This document shows positions 17,215-24,674 of a stretch of 59,067 bases of DNA, in pieces. Both the position numbers and the translations under genes were made by a program. The stretch comes from an uncultured Collinsella sp. (GTDB lineage: Bacteria; Actinomycetota; Coriobacteriia; Coriobacteriales; Coriobacteriaceae): NCBI GenBank assembly GCA_959601045.1, contig CAUGNZ010000011.1, forward strand, positions 1 through 59,067, given 5' to 3'. Each line of letters starts with the position of its first letter. Within the stretch, counting starts at the first letter, position 1. The notes beneath the pieces are model-generated. The model made no database searches. It saw only the letters and a list, made by a program, of their open reading frames with translations, and was not told the DNA's origin.

Positions 17215-17765
17215 TGGGTGCCGACTATATCGAACATCAGGACAAGCACGGTAAAACAAGGGCAATTTCCCTAAGCGTCGAGGCCGTCGAAAGGCTCAAT
17301 GAGAGGGCGGGGCGCTACGGAGTCCCCCCGTTCTCAACGTTCCTCGACGGCGGGCGCGGTATCGTGGATTTACTCAAAAGATTCGACATTCCCCGGAAAG
17401 AGCTAGCCGCCGAATTGCAGGTATCCCCGGCGACGATGACGAACTGGACAAGACGCGATGACCTTGACCCGTGCAGAGTTCAACGTGTGCTTGAGGCCGT
17501 TTCGGAGATACTGCGCAGGCGAGGGGCCGCTGACCCCGACGCAGATATTGCACGCTACGTTGCGCCGAAAATGGCTCCATCTCCGCGCATAGACGCTGCG
17601 AAGAATAAACGCATGTTTGTATCCGAGGCGTTGAACCGGCTGACTGATCAACAAGTCGATATGCTGCTAGAGGTTATGCGCGGACTGATGTTTTGCAATG
17701 GCGAAACAGAGAAGGCAAACGAATTGGCGAGAGCCATCGCGGCGCTAGAGGCAACGCAAAAATGA
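17214..17765 (+). CDS. Helix-turn-helix protein coupled to the integrase
   Basis: 183-aa protein overlapping the int stop by one base. Residues about 50-75 (PRKELAAELQVSPATMTNWTRR) form a plausible helix-turn-helix of the phage-repressor/Xre type. The N-terminal 40 residues include a ribbon-helix-helix-like AISLSVEAVERLNERA. The C-terminal half is helical and charged. No family name can be assigned; element-encoded regulator is the best guess. It is followed by a strong terminator, so int and this gene form one unit. Confidence 0.7.
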   Translation: MGADYIEHQDKHGKTRAISLSVEAVERLNERAGRYGVPPFSTFLDGGRGIVDLLKRFDIPRKELAAELQVSPATMTNWTRRDDLDPCRVQRVLEAVSEILRRRGAADPDADIARYVAPKMAPSPRIDAAKNKRMFVSEALNRLTDQQVDMLLEVMRGLMFCNGETEKANELARAIAALEATQK

Positions 17766-17845
17766 AAATCTTTTCAATCCGCCCGTCACGTTTACTGGAG
17801 TCACTAAACCGCATTGACATAGTGCCAGCACGGATAGACCGATAA
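17762..17845 (+). CDS. Possible 27-aa peptide
   Basis: The frame MKIFSIRPSRLLESLNRIDI... begins with an ATG that overlaps the upstream stop (ATGA) and ends before the terminator. The overlap is the only evidence; it may be chance. Confidence 0.25.
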   Translation: MKIFSIRPSRLLESLNRIDIVPARIDR

Positions 17846-17864
17846 TTTAACAGCACGTCGAGAA

Positions 17865-17908
17865 ACAGGCGCTCTACTGAATAATCGCAGGTAGAGCGCC
17901 TGTTTTAT
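17865..17908 (+). terminator. Terminator after the int operon
   Basis: ACAGGCGCTCTAC/GTAGAGCGCCTGT, a perfect 13-bp stem with a 13-nt loop, followed by TTTAT. Confidence 0.85.
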
Positions 17909-17983
17909 GTTTCGTTACAACATGGCTATAACCGTTATAGAGCGCTCAAGAAGATAGCAACCGAACCACTGGAGGACATACCA

Positions 17984-18208
17984 ATGTGCACTCAGGAACA
18001 TCTCGACGAACTCAGGAAAGCCGCGAACGAGGGCCGCTATTCCGATATTCCCAACCCGCTCACGGCACCGGAGGCGGCAGCTATCGCCCGTCGCTCGCGC
18101 GTGACTATCGCCCGCGCCTGCCAAAGCGGACAGCTCAAAGCCTCGAACACGGGCACCCGCTGGAACGTCAACCGTGATTCCCTGCTCGCATACGCGGGCC
18201 TTATCTAG
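17984..18208 (+). CDS. Excisionase-like helix-turn-helix protein 1
   Basis: 74-aa protein of the HTH_17/excisionase type: LTAPEAAAIARRSRVTIARA, a wing with GQLKASNTGTRWNVNRDSLLAYAG. Such proteins bend DNA to direct excision or act as small regulators. GGAGG 8 nt before the ATG supports the start. It is the first gene after the int terminator and starts the second transcription unit. A second protein of the same fold lies 225 nt downstream, so which one serves as Xis is unresolved. Confidence 0.8.
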   Translation: MCTQEHLDELRKAANEGRYSDIPNPLTAPEAAAIARRSRVTIARACQSGQLKASNTGTRWNVNRDSLLAYAGLI

Positions 18209-18218
18209 GGCGCGGCGC

Positions 18219-18452
18219 ATGAGGCCGATCAGGGCGGCGCTGGGGGCCGCGAGGCACGCGGCGAACGCCGACGTAGCGGGAATGACCGGGCGGCAGATGG
18301 GCGAGGAGATAGACCGCCTCACGGCCCGTCTAGCCGCCAAGGGGTACAGACAGCCCTACCGCGCTTGGGCGCGGGGCCGTATCGAGGCCATCGGGCGCGA
18401 GATAGTGAGGCGAAAGAGAGGGGGCGGCGGCAGTGTGGAACGAGGACATTAG
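18219..18452 (+). CDS. Small basic hypothetical protein
   Basis: About 77 aa, Arg/Ala-rich and helical (MTGRQMGEEIDRLTARLAAKG), with no recognised family. The ATG at 18219 was chosen over the upstream in-frame ATG (18174), which overlaps the preceding gene; the ribosome-binding site is weak. Its 3' end overlaps the next gene by 20 nt. Confidence 0.5.
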   Translation: MRPIRAALGAARHAANADVAGMTGRQMGEEIDRLTARLAAKGYRQPYRAWARGRIEAIGREIVRRKRGGGGSVERGH

Positions 18453-18636
18453 GCCCGTACCCGTGAACATGGGGAGGCTCATAACGTCGGCTCAGGCGGG
18501 CGCGGTACTCGATCTCAGCGAGAGGGACGTTCGCCGCCTCATCAGACATGGGACGCTCGACGAGGTGCGCATAGGGCGGCGCGTCTACGTAACCCGCAAG
18601 TCGGCACTCGCACTCGTGGGGGTGAACGATGGATAG
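18433..18636 (+). CDS. Excisionase-like helix-turn-helix protein 2
   Basis: About 67 aa with a HTH_17-like core: LITSAQAGAVLDLSERDVRRLIRHGTLDEVRIGRRVYVTRKS, ending VNDG. It shares the fold of the protein at 17984. The GTG at 18433 is the longest start; GTG at 18463 (MNMGRLIT) is an alternative. It overlaps the following gene by 8 nt. Confidence 0.7.
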   Translation: MWNEDIRPVPVNMGRLITSAQAGAVLDLSERDVRRLIRHGTLDEVRIGRRVYVTRKSALALVGVNDG

Positions 18637-19390
18637 CGAAAAGCGGACAGAGTACCGCCGAGAGGTCGAGCGCCGGGCGGCGGCACTCAGGCGCATGAGG
18701 AAAGACCGGGGCATTGCGAGCGGCAAGCCCCCGTGCGCATACGACAAGATCCAACTGCGGGATTACCTAGCGTCGCTCAGGATAGAGGACGAGGGCGAGC
18801 GGTGCGCCTACCTTGCCGCGCTCATCGACTATTGGTTCACGGGCGTGTGCCCCGACCATCTGGACGGCGTGCCCCGCACCTATTTCGACGCAAATGCCGA
18901 CCGCCTCAGCGACGCCCGCGAGGACTCGTGGCGAAAGGCCAACATGCTGCGGGACATAGACCTCACCGGGTGGCTGGAGGACGGGAACGGCAACGTTCCC
19001 CCAGTTGGAGAGGGGGTGTCACACCCCGTGTCAGACCCCGTGCCAGACGGGGTGTGCACACAGCATAGCTATAAACTACTACCTACTAGCTATGACCTAT
19101 CCGCTACTAGCCATGGGCCTATAAGCCCAATGGCTAGTAGCGAGGAGGCTACCGACTATGAGCGAGGCCCCGGCGTTTTCGAGACGGGCGAGACGTTCTT
19201 TCACGCCCCGTGCCCCGTATGCCACGAGGCGGTGAGGGCATGGATAGACGGCAGCGGCCTAATCGTTTCGAGATGCGACAGGCACGGCATGAAAACCGTC
19301 GGCCTGCCGCCATCGGGTCTGGAGGCCGTGAGGGGGAACGGTCGAAACTCATACGTGCTCAGGGAAAGCGGGGAGCATGGGGAGGGCTAG
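18629..19390 (+). CDS. Replication-protein-like gene of the element
   Basis: 253 aa. The N-terminal 25 residues are very basic. Residues about 40-110 (LRDYLASLRIEDEGERCAYL, DYWFTGVCPDHLDG, ADRLSDARED) resemble the helical region of phage replisome-organiser proteins of the DUF6291 kind; this is inference from pattern only. A low-complexity VPPVGEGVSHPVSDPV linker follows, then a C-terminal zinc-ribbon-like part with CPVCHEAV and SRCDRH. The gene contains a marked inverted repeat near 19100-19141, which could be an origin or nick site. The start overlaps the stop of the HTH gene (ATGGATAG). Confidence 0.6.
   Translation: MDSEKRTEYRREVERRAAALRRMRKDRGIASGKPPCAYDKIQLRDYLASLRIEDEGERCAYLAALIDYWFTGVCPDHLDGVPRTYFDANADRLSDAREDSWRKANMLRDIDLTGWLEDGNGNVPPVGEGVSHPVSDPVPDGVCTQHSYKLLPTSYDLSATSHGPISPMASSEEATDYERGPGVFETGETFFHAPCPVCHEAVRAWIDGSGLIVSRCDRHGMKTVGLPPSGLEAVRGNGRNSYVLRESGEHGEG
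19098..19142 (+). repeat. Inverted repeat CTACTAGCCAT inside the rep-like gene
   Basis: CTACTAGCCAT and ATGGCTAGTAG flank an inner GGGC/GCCC stem. Another CTACTAGC lies about 20 nt upstream. The density is unusual for coding sequence and suggests an origin, nick site or protein-binding region. Confidence 0.6.
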
Positions 19391-19514
19391 GGCCGCTATC
19401 CATGCCGAATGGGTGCCCGATGCCCTCAGCCGTTCCCGGTGGAGCGCTGCGCACGCCCTCAAAGAGATCGAGGAGGCGGAGGCCGAGGCAACGGGAAAGC
19501 GCAAGCACCGCTAA
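19377..19514 (+). CDS. 45-aa protein overlapping the rep-like gene end
   Basis: The frame reads MGRARAAIHAEWVPDALSRS and continues with a charged helix (KEIEEAEAEATGKRKHR). GGGGAG immediately upstream of the ATG and the 14-nt overlap with the preceding gene favour real translation. No family recognised; small size and location suggest an element accessory protein. Confidence 0.5.
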   Translation: MGRARAAIHAEWVPDALSRSRWSAAHALKEIEEAEAEATGKRKHR

Positions 19515-19595
19515 CTAGGAATCGCTTGATGTCCTGCGGAAATACCTACCTGAATCAAGTAAAATATTCGAAGAGATGCTTGAGGAGCTGATTTG

Positions 19596-19787
19596 ATGGA
19601 AAGTCAGGTTAAGCAGGAGAAGATTGCAAAAGCTCGTATCGAGAAGGCCGAACCCGTCTTTATTGAGATGTTCGGCTATGAGCCTATGTTCTACGGGCAC
19701 ATTTGCGAATATGCCGACCTTCTGGAAGAGTCCATCTCGTCCGGTGAGTCTAAGCTCATGGAGCATGACTCTAGCATCTTCCTTTAG
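19596..19787 (+). CDS. 63-aa acidic protein
   Basis: Frame MESQVKQEKIAKARIEKAEP, mostly helical and acidic, with aromatic residues in the middle (MFGYEPMFYG). GGAG 8 nt before the ATG supports the start. The ATG overlaps a stop (TGATG) of an upstream open frame (about 19519-19596, ending FEEMLEELI) that has no ordinary start codon, perhaps a relic. Codon usage is less GC-rich than its neighbours, hinting at a separate origin. A terminator follows. Confidence 0.55.
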   Translation: MESQVKQEKIAKARIEKAEPVFIEMFGYEPMFYGHICEYADLLEESISSGESKLMEHDSSIFL

Positions 19788-19827
19788 CCCATCAATCGGC
19801 TAATCGGTCTAACTGCTTGCCCAGTTC

Positions 19828-19852
19828 AGCCCCGCCCCGGCGGGGCTTTTTC
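19828..19852 (+). terminator. Terminator inside the element
   Basis: AGCCCCGCC/GGCGGGGCT stem followed by TTTTTC. Confidence 0.85.
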
Positions 19853-20003
19853 ATGCCGGGGCGAACCCGCGAGGCGGGGCCGGGGACGTGGCTTGTGCAG
19901 GGTTTCGGCGTTTCGCCGGGACATGCGGAGCGAGGCCGCCGAGGGCGCGGCGTCGGTGCAACATGGGGAGCGCCGGGACGGAACGGAGAGACGAGGAGGA
20001 GAC

Positions 20004-20243
20004 ATGGCGACTCGATTTATCGGGGGCATGATCGCCGAGGGCCTGCCGGAGATAGCGGGCGCGGTACCCGCTGCGGGGGGGGGGAGCGTCGTGGAGGTGG
20101 ACACAGCGCTAGAGCCGGAACGCGGCGATTTGGTGGCGTGCTCGACCGCCGACGATTGCCCCTCAGCGCCCCAGATTGCCCGTATTCGGCGCGTTGACGC
20201 CGAGGCGGGGCGTTGGAGGTGCAGCCGTTGGACACGGCCCTAG
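20004..20243 (+). CDS. 79-aa protein with a G10 tract in its coding sequence
   Basis: Frame MATRFIGGMIAEGLPEIAGA, then AAGGGSVVEVDTALEPERGD. AGGAGG 6 nt before the ATG is a strong ribosome-binding site. Ten consecutive G (20075-20084) encode the Gly-Gly-Gly run and could make the frame unstable. It contains VEVDTALEPERGDLV, a short beta-like part suggesting a small barrel domain, but no family is recognised. Its 3' end overlaps the next small gene by 16 nt. Confidence 0.5.
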   Translation: MATRFIGGMIAEGLPEIAGAVPAAGGGSVVEVDTALEPERGDLVACSTADDCPSAPQIARIRRVDAEAGRWRCSRWTRP

Positions 20244-20368
20244 AGGCCGCCACGGTGGCCCGAGACGCCAAACCGGAGGACGGGCTTACCGTTGACGGCG
20301 TGATAGTGGCCGCCTACGCCCCCGTCTACGTGAGGGGCCGGGGCGGGGAACATTGGCTCAGGGCCTAG
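20228..20368 (+). CDS. 46-aa protein overlapping the previous gene
   Basis: TTG start 8 nt after GGAGG; frame begins LDTALEAATVARDAKPEDGL and ends GGEHWLRA. It shares the DTALE motif with the preceding protein. It was too short for routine calling but shows high GC at third positions. No function can be assigned. Confidence 0.45.
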   Translation: MDTALEAATVARDAKPEDGLTVDGVIVAAYAPVYVRGRGGEHWLRA

Positions 20369-20487
20369 CGCCCCGCATGGGCGGCCCCATCGCCGGGGCG
20401 GTATCGGGGCGCGGACTCCGTAGACCAAAAACCGCGCTCGTTCCAAGCCGATACCGCGCCGAGGGCGGGGCCGTTCAACCTGAAGTT

Positions 20488-20663
20488 TCTGAAGCCCTAA
20501 AAAGGCCGTTCAATCTCAATAATCGCAAGCCTAAAAAAGGGGCCGTATCCCAGTGCGCGGGGTGCGACCCCGCTGCTTTAACGTCAACTATGTCAACAAC
20601 TAAAAAAGGGCGGGGAGGGGCACACGGGCCGCTCAGCCACAACTTGCGCAAGCCCTAAAAAAG
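20488..20663 (+). repeat. Four iterated AAGCCCTAAAAAAGGGCC-type motifs
   Basis: Variants at about 20490 (AAGCCCTAAAAAGGCC), 20528 (AAGCCTAAAAAAGGGGCC), 20600 (AACTAAAAAAGGGCGG) and 20650 (AAGCCCTAAAAAAGGGCC). Each contains a short imperfect inverted repeat around an A run. They could be iterons or operator sites. Confidence 0.6.
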
Positions 20664-20711
20664 GGCCGGAGGAGACGCGGGCGGCGTCTGGGCGGAAAAC
20701 GGTTTCACCGG

Positions 20712-20750
20712 AGTTTGGTCTACATTTGGTCTATTTCCGTGGTCTACGGA
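20712..20750 (+). repeat. TTTGGTCTAC sites next to attR
   Basis: TTTGGTCTACA, TTTGGTCTATT and GTGGTCTACGGAG in a row, matching the iterated sites beside attL, including the downstream GGAG. Confidence 0.7.
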
Positions 20751-20803
20751 GTCGAAAAAGAGAAACAGGCCAAGCGCTCTAAGCTCTTGACCTGCTGTTT
20801 TTT

Positions 20804-20849
20804 CTGGAGCGGGCAACGGGACTCGAACCCGCGAGTGTCAGCTTGGGAA
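20804..20849 (+). repeat. attR: right direct repeat, within tRNA-Gly
   Basis: 46-nt partner of attL (one mismatch), covering the tRNA-Gly 3' half through the anticodon loop. Confidence 0.92.
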
Positions 20850-20879
20850 GCTGATGCCTTACCACTTGGCGATGCCCGC
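20805..20879 (-). tRNA. tRNA-Gly (anticodon TCC)
   Basis: The minus strand reads GCGGGCATCGCCAAGTGGT, anticodon loop CTTCCCAA, T-arm GGGTTCGAGTCCC and encoded CCA. The element lies directly downstream and rebuilds the 3' half, leaving the gene intact. Confidence 0.97.
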
Positions 20880-20890
20880 TTGTGTGTTGG

Positions 20891-20920
20891 CTAGTATAAC
20901 GCGGTTGTCTTGTTCGATAC
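20891..20920 (-). promoter_or_regulatory. Putative tRNA-Gly promoter
   Basis: On the minus strand, TATACT (20891-20896) with TTGTAT 18 nt upstream, about 12 nt before the tRNA start. Confidence 0.5.
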
Positions 20921-21176
20921 AAGGGTGTCGATGCTTGTTTTAGCTGTGGAGAATCGTTTGAAAACCGCGCCAATTGTGGAGATGAGGACCTTTGTCTTTC
21001 TTTTCTTACCATCTTCTACCTGCACTTTTATCTGATTGTTGTATTTGAGCTCGATTTGTCAGAAATCGGGCAAGCTTTTGGTCAGCTTCTGGTACTTACC
21101 CGCATGAACCATGGCGGTAGCCTCATCCCAAGCGCCGCGGCCTCCCCGTGCGGCGCACGAGGGATAAGGAGCAGCC

Positions 21177-24100
21177 ATGTCCAACGCACCCACGCACTCT
21201 GTCCACAGCGCAATCGCAACAGGTCCGCTGCTCCTGCTCCTCTTCCTGCTTTTCGGCTGTCTGGCACCGGGAGCCGCATTTGCCGTCGATGGCTACGACC
21301 AGCTCGGCTTCCGCACTATTAGCGATGATTGTGGGCCCTTCTTCATCGGCAAGTATGAAGCTCAAGACGCCTCGATTGCCTACTGCATGAACCAGGAGCG
21401 CCCCGGCCCCACCAAGCCGGGCGGCCCATGGCTCAACTTTGATCAAGGCTGGGTGTGGCTCGACGACGAGTTCGCGGCAATCGTTTGTCACGGATATCCT
21501 ACCGCCACGTCGTTTGGCGGTTACCATCTTTCACCCGATCGCGCCCGCGCCGCCACCCAGCTTGCCGTATGGATGCTCAACGGCACTACCCATGTCGACG
21601 GCACCTACTCCTACACGACCGCTCAGGGCAAAACCAAGAGCGGGCACTTTACCGCCGACAATGAAGTCGTGGCGGCTGCGCGGTGGCTCCACGACAGCGC
21701 AAAATCAGGAAGCATCAAAGCCGCTCCGCACCGCGCGCGGCGCTATATAGGAACCGTATCGGGCGGCAGCAAACGTCAAGACATGCTCTATGTACTGCCG
21801 GCGGTCTCTGTTTCCTTCCAAAAGCAGTCTGCAAACGCTGCCATTACCAGCGGAAACAATACTTATCAGTTTGACGGGGCAACATTCGATGTTTTTGAGA
21901 GCGCCAGCGGCGCGCATGTCGGCACCGTCCAGATGGACAGCAACGGTCGAGCGCAGGCAACACTCCTACCCAACACGGCATACTACCTAGTTGAGACAAC
22001 AGCGCCAGCTGGTTATATCCCCCTGCACGATCGCATTGCCTTTACCACGACGAATAACGGCGGATACGTCACCATTGATGAACAACCCGGCACCATTACC
22101 TTGCGCATTGTAAAGCTCGACGCCGCAACGAATGCAGGCCCCCAAGTTGGGGCTTCGCTCGCAGGAGCAGAATTCGTGTGCGTATCGCAATCAACCCCTG
22201 GATGGACACAAACTCTCAGGACCGATGAAAGCGGTCGAGCTACCCTCACCGATGTCCCCCTGGGAACCTTTACCATCTATGAATCGAAGGCGCCCGAGGG
22301 CTATTTGCCCTCCGGTGACAGTTGGTCTTACACCGTTGGAGCCGACCAACTCGGCGATTCAGGCGTGGTCGAGATCGAATCTCGCGTTTCCGATATCCCC
22401 ATTGCGTTTGACCTTGAGATTTCCAAATTCAAGGACTACGGCAATAGCGATCAATCCGGCCTGGAGCAGCCGGCAGGAGATGTTGTCTTTGAGGTTGTCA
22501 GTAACAGCTCTCAGCAGGTTGTTGGCACACTGACTACAAACATCTATGGCTTTGCCTCCACCAAAGACCAGCCCGAAGCATGGTTCGGCACAGGCAAGCG
22601 ACCAGCCGGTGTCCACGGAGCCGTCCCATACGACCGCGCCGGCTACACGGTTCGTGAGGTTCCGGAAACCGTCCCCGAGGGTTTTAAACGTGCGGGGGAA
22701 TGGACCGTCGAGGCCAATCAGATTTCCGACGGCGCCGAGCTTCAATATATCGTGGACAACCACGCTCTGTCGACGCATCTCCAGATTGTAAAACGCGATG
22801 CCCAAACAGGCGCTTCTGTTCCCCTAGCCGGATTCACCTTCCAACTCCTCGACAGCAATCACAAACCTGTCTCACAAACATGCTGGTATCCAGCACATAA
22901 CGTAATGGACACCTTTACGACTGACGCGACCGGCACCGTCACACTGCCCGAATCGCTCGTGCCGGGCACCTATTATTTACGCGAAACCTCGGCCAAAGAG
23001 CCCTATCTTGTCGGCGGAGAGATCGAGGTAAACATACCCGCCGATATAAACCTAACGCCCGTTGCAATCGTCTCGTATTATGACCGCGCCGCGACCGGAA
23101 ACATCAGGATCGTTAAAACCGATGCCGTAGACGGCAGCAGCCTCGCGGGCGCCATCTTTGAGATCCGTGCCTCAGGTGATATCGTGCGCCCCGACGGTAG
23201 CATTGCCGCGCTCGACGGTGAGACTGTCGCTACCGTCACGACGGATGAAACTGGAGAAGCACGCGCGGACGACCTCCCGCTGGGATCTGGCACCGCACGC
23301 TACGAGGTTGTCGAGACTCAAGCGCCGACCGGCTTCTTACTCGACCGGACGCACCATATCGTCGACCTTACCTATGCCGACCAGAAAACACCCGTTGTGG
23401 AAGCACGGCTTAACGTATCCGACGATTACACCAAGGTTGATATCTCCAAGGTCGATGCAAGCGGAGAGCAGGAAGTGAAAGGCGCACAGCTCACCTTATA
23501 TGGTCCCGATAAAACCGAAATAGACTCCTGGACCTCATCCGACAAGCCGCACCGCATCGAACATCTTGCACCCGGCACCTACTCGTTGCGCGAAACGATG
23601 TCTCCGCGGACCTATGACCTTGCCGAGGAGATAACGTTTGAAATAAAGGATACGGGAGAAGTCCAATCCGTCGCGATGAAGGATGCGCCCATCGAGATCA
23701 AAGGACAGGTCGACAAGCGTCAGGAACTTGTCCAACCTATCGGGAAGGGTCTGTTGGCTAACGGCGATGGAAAAAACCGCGCCGCGATGCAAACCAATAC
23801 GGACGGACTTTTCTCCTATACCATCGATGCTCGAAACGATTCCGCTACTTGGGTTGATGAGTTTACGATTACCGATGATCTTGAGTGCGCCGAGGACGAT
23901 ACGGCGAGATTCGTCTCAATCGAAACCCCCGTCGCCATCGGCGACCTCAACGGTCTGTGCAACGTGTGGTATCGCACGACGCCGTTGGACTCGACAGACG
24001 TCGATGAGCCGGCAAACGCGACGCTTGACGATGGGCACGAAAATCCTTGGCTTGAGTCCGACGAAGTAAAAGAGAGTCTGGGTGAAGATTGCCGCCTCGT

Positions 24101-24608
24101 CGATTACGACGGCTGGCACCTCTGGAAGGCGGATGTCTCGACCACGGAATCCGCCACACTCGAGGCGAAAGAACTCGACCTTGCATCCAATACCGTCGTA
24201 ACGGGCATTCGCATTGAATACGGTGCGGTAGCCGCCGACTTTACGACTCGAAGCGATACGGATTCTTGGACCCGCGATGATCTCAAAGATGAGCACGACG
24301 ACCTTGACGATGCCAAAGCAATCCTTGGCACAGATGCTCGGGGCGCAGTCGTGCACATGCAGGCAACGTCGGCTTATACACCCCAAACTGCACTCACCAA
24401 CAGCGCACGCGTCGATCTTTGCCGCAACGGCGGCGGCGATAAACTTGAGTCACATGACGAGGACAATGTCATTCAACGCTGTACCCTACCGCAGGACCTA
24501 CCGGCAACAGGATCAGCCCCCATCGCCGCTTGCATCACCGCGCTCCTGACCTCGGGTGCCGCAGCCCTATGGTTCGCTCGCCTTAGGTCAATCCCAAAGA
24601 AGCGCTAG
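21177..24608 (+). CDS. Sortase-anchored thioester/SpaA-repeat adhesin
   Basis: 1143-aa surface protein. A signal peptide (about 1-36) is followed by a thioester-type domain: Cys70 in AYCMNQE and Gln128 in ATQLAVW are placed as in Gram-positive thioester adhesins, where they form a reactive bond with host surfaces. Several SpaA/collagen-binding-B-like repeats follow (FDVFESASG, YYLVETTAPAGYIPL, FTIYESKAPEGYLPS, YEVVETQAPTGFLLD), often stabilised by isopeptide bonds. A larger domain near 860-1100 precedes LPATG, a hydrophobic helix and a basic tail for sortase attachment. GGAG 6 nt before the ATG supports the start. It is monocistronic, with its own terminator. No sortase gene is in the window. 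Confidence 0.92.
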   Translation: MSNAPTHSVHSAIATGPLLLLLFLLFGCLAPGAAFAVDGYDQLGFRTISDDCGPFFIGKYEAQDASIAYCMNQERPGPTKPGGPWLNFDQGWVWLDDEFAAIVCHGYPTATSFGGYHLSPDRARAATQLAVWMLNGTTHVDGTYSYTTAQGKTKSGHFTADNEVVAAARWLHDSAKSGSIKAAPHRARRYIGTVSGGSKRQDMLYVLPAVSVSFQKQSANAAITSGNNTYQFDGATFDVFESASGAHVGTVQMDSNGRAQATLLPNTAYYLVETTAPAGYIPLHDRIAFTTTNNGGYVTIDEQPGTITLRIVKLDAATNAGPQVGASLAGAEFVCVSQSTPGWTQTLRTDESGRATLTDVPLGTFTIYESKAPEGYLPSGDSWSYTVGADQLGDSGVVEIESRVSDIPIAFDLEISKFKDYGNSDQSGLEQPAGDVVFEVVSNSSQQVVGTLTTNIYGFASTKDQPEAWFGTGKRPAGVHGAVPYDRAGYTVREVPETVPEGFKRAGEWTVEANQISDGAELQYIVDNHALSTHLQIVKRDAQTGASVPLAGFTFQLLDSNHKPVSQTCWYPAHNVMDTFTTDATGTVTLPESLVPGTYYLRETSAKEPYLVGGEIEVNIPADINLTPVAIVSYYDRAATGNIRIVKTDAVDGSSLAGAIFEIRASGDIVRPDGSIAALDGETVATVTTDETGEARADDLPLGSGTARYEVVETQAPTGFLLDRTHHIVDLTYADQKTPVVEARLNVSDDYTKVDISKVDASGEQEVKGAQLTLYGPDKTEIDSWTSSDKPHRIEHLAPGTYSLRETMSPRTYDLAEEITFEIKDTGEVQSVAMKDAPIEIKGQVDKRQELVQPIGKGLLANGDGKNRAAMQTNTDGLFSYTIDARNDSATWVDEFTITDDLECAEDDTARFVSIETPVAIGDLNGLCNVWYRTTPLDSTDVDEPANATLDDGHENPWLESDEVKESLGEDCRLVDYDGWHLWKADVSTTESATLEAKELDLASNTVVTGIRIEYGAVAADFTTRSDTDSWTRDDLKDEHDDLDDAKAILGTDARGAVVHMQATSAYTPQTALTNSARVDLCRNGGGDKLESHDEDNVIQRCTLPQDLPATGSAPIAACITALLTSGAAALWFARLRSIPKKR

Positions 24609-24617
24609 CGCGATGAA

Positions 24618-24653
24618 AAAGCGGGCGAGCCAGTCCCCCGGCTCGCCCGCTTT
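24618..24653 (+). terminator. Terminator of the adhesin gene
   Basis: AAAGCGGGCGAGCC/GGCTCGCCCGCTTT stem. It may work in both directions and also serve the convergent gene at 24675. Confidence 0.85.
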
Positions 24654-24674
24654 CAATCATTTAAATCGCCGTAT

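Larger units (their letters stand above)
20369..20803. other. Right-end non-coding part of the element
   Basis: No supported gene. It carries an inverted GTAGACCAAA site (about 20422), four imperfect AAGCCCTAAAAAAGGGCC motifs and TTTGGTCTAC sites close to attR, so it is probably regulatory or a replication/recombination region. Confidence 0.6.
15819..20849. mobile_element. 5-kb integrative element in tRNA-Gly(TCC)
   Basis: Bounded by 46-bp direct repeats of the tRNA-Gly 3' region. It encodes a tyrosine integrase next to attL, two excisionase-like HTH proteins, a replication-protein-like gene and several tiny genes, nearly all on the plus strand with overlapping stops and starts. No capsid, terminase, relaxase or conjugation gene is seen, so it resembles a phage satellite or a minimal mobilisable island rather than a prophage or a full conjugative element. 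TTTGGTCTACG motifs occur near both ends. It may still be active, because the integrase residues and both att sites are intact. Confidence 0.88.

Noticed and set aside
15819..20849. Reading the 5-kb element as a prophage or full conjugative element
   Set aside because: No terminase, capsid, tail, relaxase or secretion gene can be recognised in it.
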